Below, one piece after another: positions 60,324 to 64,000 of a DNA stretch of 64,000 bases. The notes under the pieces were generated by a model. The model was not told the DNA's origin. It did not search any database and saw only the letters and a program-made list of their open reading frames with translations. The translations under genes were made by a program, and so were the position numbers. Source of the DNA: Terriglobia bacterium (GTDB lineage: Bacteria; Acidobacteriota; Terriglobia; JAJPHL01); assembly GCA_021325275.1 (NCBI GenBank), contig JAJPHL010000017.1, positions 1 through 64,000 on the forward strand, read 5' to 3'. Numbering within the stretch: the first letter of the stretch is position 1; every line of letters starts with the position of its first letter.

Positions 60324-63074
60324 TCACGCACCCAGCGCCCCCAACTTCTCGACCGCATCTTCCAACCGCTGGCGCCGGTCGAGCGTTCCCGCGAACAAAT
60401 CGCCTTTCTCGTCGAGGCGATCCCAAATGGTTTGGATTGTAAACGCGCGCGGATCGAGTCCCGCGCGCACCTCGGACCATTCAAGCGGCGTCGAGATGGT
60501 CGCGCCTGGCTGCGGGCGCATCGAATACGGCGGCGGCACGGTTTTTCCCAAGCCGATCTGCATGTAGTCGAGATAGATTCGCTCTTGAGGACGCCGTCCC
60601 AACGACCGTTCGTGCGTCATCAGCTTGGGTTGCTGCGTCTCCACCACGCGGCAGATCACTTCGCACAAGCGGCGCGCAAATTCGTACGTATAGATCGGCT
60701 CGAGCGGCACGTAGATGTGCATGCCCACCGCCCCCGACGTCTTGGGATACGTTTCGAGGCCAAGCTTTTCGAAAACGGCGTGCAAACATTGCGCCGCTTC
60801 CACCAGCGTCTGCATCGTGGCACGCTCGCCGGGATCGAGGTCGAACAAAATGAAGTCCGGCGACTCGATGGTCGGCACGCTCGACTGCCACAGATTGTGA
60901 TCGATGCATCCAAGCTGCGCGAGATACACCAGCGTCGCGCGATTGTCGCACATCACAAAGCGCGTGACTCCCCCGCCCGCTTCGCCCGTGCCCTCGCCGG
61001 TGTTGATCGCAACCGTGCGGATCCACGGCGGCATCGCCGCGCCGGCGTCTTTTTGGAAGAAAAACGGCTTCTCGATTCCGTCGGGATAACGCTTCATCAC
61101 GACGGGCTTTTCTTTCATGTGCGGCAGCAAGTAGGGCGCGATGCGGTAGTAGTATTCGATGGCATCGGCTTTGGTGTAGCCATCGCGCGGGAAAAACAGC
61201 TTGTCGAGTTTCTGAATGCGCATGAGTTGGCCGTCGACGGTAACGGTCTCCTCCCCGGAGCGCCGCGTGAAAAGCGGCTTGCGCGCGGCGACCAAATGAA
61301 GCGCGGGCCTCGCCACTTCCGGGCGTTCCTGTGCCGGCTCCGGTGCTTGTTCAGAAGCCTCCTCCGGTAGCTCGCGCACGCATTCTTTCGGATCTTTGTC
61401 GTCGCGCAATCCAAGAAAGACGGGCGCGCGCATGCGTCCTTCGCTGGTCCATTCGAGAAATTTGATTTCCGCGACCAGATCCGGTTTCACCCAGTGCGTT
61501 TTCTCCTCGCCCTCGGGAGTTTTTGGGAATGGCATCTTCGTTTTCGGCAAAGCTTCGAGTTTCGCGAGCACGTCGCGCTCGCTGCGCTCGTTGAAGCCAC
61601 TGCCTGCCGTTCCGGCGAAGACCAGCTTTTTCCCTTCGTACACGCCGAGCGCCAAGGACTTGATCAAGCGGCCGGCGCCGTCCGATTCCTTCCACCCGCA
61701 CACCACGCACTCTTGCCGCAACTCGGTCTTGATCTTCAGCCAATCGTCGGTGCGGCGATCTTGATACGTGGAGAGTCGCCGCTTGGCCAGGATTCCCTCG
61801 AGACCTTGCTGCTTGGCGAGTTCGAACAATAGCGCCGCGTCGCCGGCGTGATGATCGGAGAAGCGCGCGCGATCTTCCGGCTTTTCGGGCGGACGCAGCA
61901 GCGCGCGCAACAATTCCTTGCGCCGTTCGAGCGGGACGTTCCTGAGGTCGTACCCTGTCTCCGATCCCTCCGGTTGCAGAAAGATCAAATCGAACGCGTA
62001 ATACGTCACAGGATACTCGGCGATCTTCCGCGGATCGGGCGTGCGCAGGTTCATGCGCTGTTGGAGCGCCTCGAAACTGGGACGCCCGCTCGGTTCCAAG
62101 CAGACAATCTCGCCGTCGAGGACGGCGCGACGGGCGCGCACTTGCCCGGCGATGCCCGCGAGGTCGGGATAATGCTTGCTGATGTCGCGCTGGCTGCGCG
62201 CGGTGAGTTTCACTTTGCCTTCATCGATCGTGACGATCGCACGAATGCCGTCCCACTTGATTTCCGCGAGCCAGTCGGCGCCCTGCGGCGGATGCGACGA
62301 GATTTTAGCGAGCATCGGCTCGATTTTCGACGGCATGGCCGCAGGTTTCGCGCCCGGCAACGTTTCAAGACTGGCGTTCAACGCCGCGCCCTCACGGGCA
62401 ATCGTACGCTCGGCGGCTTTACGCGCGGCGAGCGGAACTTTTTCCTTTCCCCACATCGCCGATCCGCGATCGGCGGCAATCTCCATCATGTTGCGGCCGG
62501 TCAGGGCGCTGCGGTCGGCTTGCTCGATGGTCCAAGCGGTGTCGGCGAAGGCGTCTTTCTTCTTGAACATCAGCCACTCGTTGCCTTTGCTGCCCGGCCG
62601 CCGCGACTTCATGTGCACCAGCGTGAATTCCCCTTGCAGTTTTTGTCCATGCAGGATGAATTTCAGATCCCCCTTTGCGAGCATGTCTTCAAACGTCGCG
62701 CCCTGGTTCTTGTACTTGTCGATGATCGGCTCGTACGTGCCGATGTCCCACACCATCACCGTGCCCGCGCCGTAATTCCCCGCGGGAATGATGCCCTCGA
62801 ATGTCATGTACTCGATGGGATGATCCTCCACGTGCATCGCGAGACGTTTTTCCTCGGGATTCAGCGTGGGGCCGCGAGGCACGGCCCAGGATTTCAGAAC
62901 GCCGCCCGATTCCAAGCGAAAGTCGTAGTGCAGGCGCGTGGCGTGATGCATCTGCACGACGAATCGTGCGCCCGGCGGCGCGAGTGCGGCAGAGGAGTCA
63001 GCGGGCTCTGGTGTGCCCGACGGCTCCGGTGTCTTCTGGAATCTTCGCTTACGCCGATATTCTTCGAGAGGCAT
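60324..63074 (-). CDS. ligD: ATP-dependent DNA ligase D (PE-ligase-polymerase)
   Basis: This 916-residue multifunctional enzyme repairs double-strand breaks by non-homologous end joining. It has an N-terminal 3'-phosphoesterase domain (FVVQMHHATRLHYDFRLES, HVEDHPIEYMTFEGIIPAGN) and a central ATP-dependent ligase with the nucleotidyl-accepting Lys in WLAEIKWDGIRAIVTIDEGK and VLDGEIVCLEPSG. The C-terminal polymerase/primase domain shows FILFDLDPGERATMQTLVEA (catalytic Asp pair) and GAVGMHIYVPLEPIYTYEFA. The order PE-ligase-polymerase matches the Pseudomonas type. The Ku partner gene is not in the window. Confidence 0.95.
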   Translation of the reverse strand: MPLEEYRRKRRFQKTPEPSGTPEPADSSAALAPPGARFVVQMHHATRLHYDFRLESGGVLKSWAVPRGPTLNPEEKRLAMHVEDHPIEYMTFEGIIPAGNYGAGTVMVWDIGTYEPIIDKYKNQGATFEDMLAKGDLKFILHGQKLQGEFTLVHMKSRRPGSKGNEWLMFKKKDAFADTAWTIEQADRSALTGRNMMEIAADRGSAMWGKEKVPLAARKAAERTIAREGAALNASLETLPGAKPAAMPSKIEPMLAKISSHPPQGADWLAEIKWDGIRAIVTIDEGKVKLTARSQRDISKHYPDLAGIAGQVRARRAVLDGEIVCLEPSGRPSFEALQQRMNLRTPDPRKIAEYPVTYYAFDLIFLQPEGSETGYDLRNVPLERRKELLRALLRPPEKPEDRARFSDHHAGDAALLFELAKQQGLEGILAKRRLSTYQDRRTDDWLKIKTELRQECVVCGWKESDGAGRLIKSLALGVYEGKKLVFAGTAGSGFNERSERDVLAKLEALPKTKMPFPKTPEGEEKTHWVKPDLVAEIKFLEWTSEGRMRAPVFLGLRDDKDPKECVRELPEEASEQAPEPAQERPEVARPALHLVAARKPLFTRRSGEETVTVDGQLMRIQKLDKLFFPRDGYTKADAIEYYYRIAPYLLPHMKEKPVVMKRYPDGIEKPFFFQKDAGAAMPPWIRTVAINTGEGTGEAGGGVTRFVMCDNRATLVYLAQLGCIDHNLWQSSVPTIESPDFILFDLDPGERATMQTLVEAAQCLHAVFEKLGLETYPKTSGAVGMHIYVPLEPIYTYEFARRLCEVICRVVETQQPKLMTHERSLGRRPQERIYLDYMQIGLGKTVPPPYSMRPQPGATISTPLEWSEVRAGLDPRAFTIQTIWDRLDEKGDLFAGTLDRRQRLEDAVEKLGALGA

Positions 63075-63081
63075 GGCGGCG

Positions 63082-63444
63082 CTATTTCAGCCGCACATGG
63101 GGAAGACGCTTGAGACGCTGGTTTCTGGGATCCACCTCGATCCCAACTGATTCCAAGGCGGTCACGCCTAGCAAAGGTTCCGCGCTGTCGTTGCCGAAAA
63201 GAACATCTCCCGCGGTGATGTCGCCCATGAACTCAATGAGGGCGGCACCGATATCAAACGACATTTCGCTGCCATCGGCGAGTTCGTACGACCGCTGCGA
63301 CATAGGTTCAATGCCAATCTCGCGGAGGTATTTCGCTGGAACCAAGGAGTCGGTGGCTCCCGCGTCGACCAGGAACAGGCCTTCCCACCGCCGTTTTCGA
63401 TCGGCGGGATTGGTGATGGTTACGGTGACGTAGGTGGCGTCCAT
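63082..63444 (-). CDS. Retropepsin-like aspartyl protease (clan AA)
   Basis: This 120-residue protein has the single aspartyl-protease motif of dimeric retropepsin-like enzymes, GLFLVDAGATDSLVPAKYL (Asp-Ala-Gly). The second family landmark is LFGNDSAEPLLGVTALESVG near the C-terminus. Half-size proteins of this kind act as homodimers. It has no signal peptide. It lies seven bases upstream of ligD on the same strand, but a functional link is not evident. Confidence 0.85.
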   Translation of the reverse strand: MDATYVTVTITNPADRKRRWEGLFLVDAGATDSLVPAKYLREIGIEPMSQRSYELADGSEMSFDIGAALIEFMGDITAGDVLFGNDSAEPLLGVTALESVGIEVDPRNQRLKRLPHVRLK

Positions 63445-63466
63445 GGTCTAAGTGTAACTGAATTCT

Positions 63467-64000
63467 CTAGCGGCGCGTTTTCCCAGCCGCCTTGCCATGC
63501 CGCTTCGCGACAATCAAGGTAATGTCGTCGTGCTGCTCGGGAGAACTGAACTTCCGCACTTCGCCGACAATCGCATCCAACAACTCGCGCGGCGGCCGCT
63601 CGCGATGACGCCGCAGCGCGGCGGTCAAGCGCTCTTCGCCGTACTCTTCGCCCGCACTACTGAACGCTTCGGTGACACCGTCGGTGTACAACGCCAGCGC
63701 GTCGCCGGGACGAAGGTCGCGTTCCTCGATGTCGCAATCCCAATTCTTGAGCAAGCCTACCACCGTCGCCGTCGAGCGCAGATACTCGACGTCGCCGTTG
63801 GCGCGCACCAGCAGCGCCGGCAGGTGTCCGCAATTTGCGTAGCGCAAGCGGCCCTTGTTGTCGTCGTACTCGGCGAAGAACAGCGTGGCGAAACTGCCGT
63901 CGCCGGCGCTTTCCGAAAACAGGCGATTCACCGCTTGCAACAATTGCCGCGGGCGCCCGAACGCAATCGCGCATTGGCTGCGCAGCACCGCTTGCAGATT
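63467..64000 (-). CDS. SpoIIE/PP2C-family serine phosphatase (partial, runs off the right edge)
   Basis: The visible 178 or so C-terminal residues form a SpoIIE-type PP2C phosphatase domain: FATLFFAEYDDNKGRLRYAN, CGHLPALLVR, the metal-binding LALYTDGVTEAFSSAGEEYG, and the last Asp pair in FSSPEQHDDITLIVAKRHGK. The N-terminal sensor or receiver part lies beyond the window. Such phosphatases reverse the serine phosphorylation made by RsbW-like kinases. A receiver-HATPase protein of that general type is encoded at 5843, though too far away to claim a link. Confidence 0.9.
   Translation of the reverse strand, partial: NLQAVLRSQCAIAFGRPRQLLQAVNRLFSESAGDGSFATLFFAEYDDNKGRLRYANCGHLPALLVRANGDVEYLRSTATVVGLLKNWDCDIEERDLRPGDALALYTDGVTEAFSSAGEEYGEERLTAALRRHRERPPRELLDAIVGEVRKFSSPEQHDDITLIVAKRHGKAAGKTRR

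Noticed and set aside
61848-63113. A 421-codon plus-strand open frame antisense to ligD
   Set aside because: Its composition is typical of antisense shadow frames and ligD motifs are clear on the minus strand.

Overview
The window is GC-rich bacterial chromosome that most resembles an acidobacterium of the Solibacter/Bryobacter type. Three things point there: a large orphan MacB/FtsX-type ADOP permease, a secreted beta-propeller protein ending in the TIGR03437 domain that is typical of Solibacter relatives, and secreted polysaccharide-active enzymes (GH28-like, GH36-like) mixed with many small secreted and membrane proteins. No rRNA, tRNA, CRISPR array, prophage or complete insertion sequence was found. 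The taxonomic placement is inference from gene families only.

Layout. 1-5.8 kb (minus strand): a DppC/DppB-type permease pair cut by the window edge, a toxin-tip remnant beside a small possible partner gene, a CitE/HpcH-like protein, and a GMC oxidoreductase with a Tat-exported subunit-3 partner. 5.8-10.5 kb (plus): a receiver-HATPase fusion regulator, a TacA/TacT-type toxin-antitoxin pair, and the ADOP permease. 10.6-15.8 kb: a GH28-like enzyme, then a head-to-head LodB/LodA-like pair (quinoprotein amine or amino-acid oxidase and its flavoprotein maturase), and a Gly/Tyr-rich secreted protein. 15.9-19 kb: a dihydropyrimidinase diverging from a luciferase-like flavin oxidoreductase, and a VapBC pair. 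19-26.5 kb: a GCS2-type carboxylate-amine ligase, two different ATP-grasp enzymes, an M29 aminopeptidase and a TldE/TldD pair, which together look like a peptide-synthesis and peptide-processing neighbourhood and are the best candidate for an undescribed system. 26.7-29.2 kb: S-adenosylhomocysteinase and S-adenosylmethionine synthetase. 29.4-38.2 kb: the giant NHL/TIGR03437 protein, a type IV pilin and a pilin-like gene that both carry good sigma-54 promoter matches, and RecQ. 38.3-49.3 kb: an M28 peptidase, a tiny basic secreted protein, a GH36-like enzyme, a small NTPase/DUF1684/VTT operon, and an erythromycin-esterase-like protein split by an inserted domain pair. 49.7-57.1 kb: a complete cytochrome c maturation operon (ccmE-F-H, CcmI-like, unknown, A-B-C-D) ending with a short-chain dehydrogenase. 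57.2-64 kb: a LacI regulator, an orphan PEP-CTERM tail, a broken vapBC, DNA ligase D, a retropepsin-like protease and a SpoIIE-type phosphatase that runs off the end.

The intergenic regions are unusual. At least six hold long imperfect hairpins made of a short word repeated in tandem on one arm and its complement on the other, with a different word at most sites. Three other gaps hold copies of a roughly 300-bp palindromic MITE/REP-like element with terminal inverted repeats and no transposase in the window. Gene starts were chosen from four-base ATGA overlaps, Shine-Dalgarno sequences and signal peptides; many genes sit in tight, translationally coupled operons.
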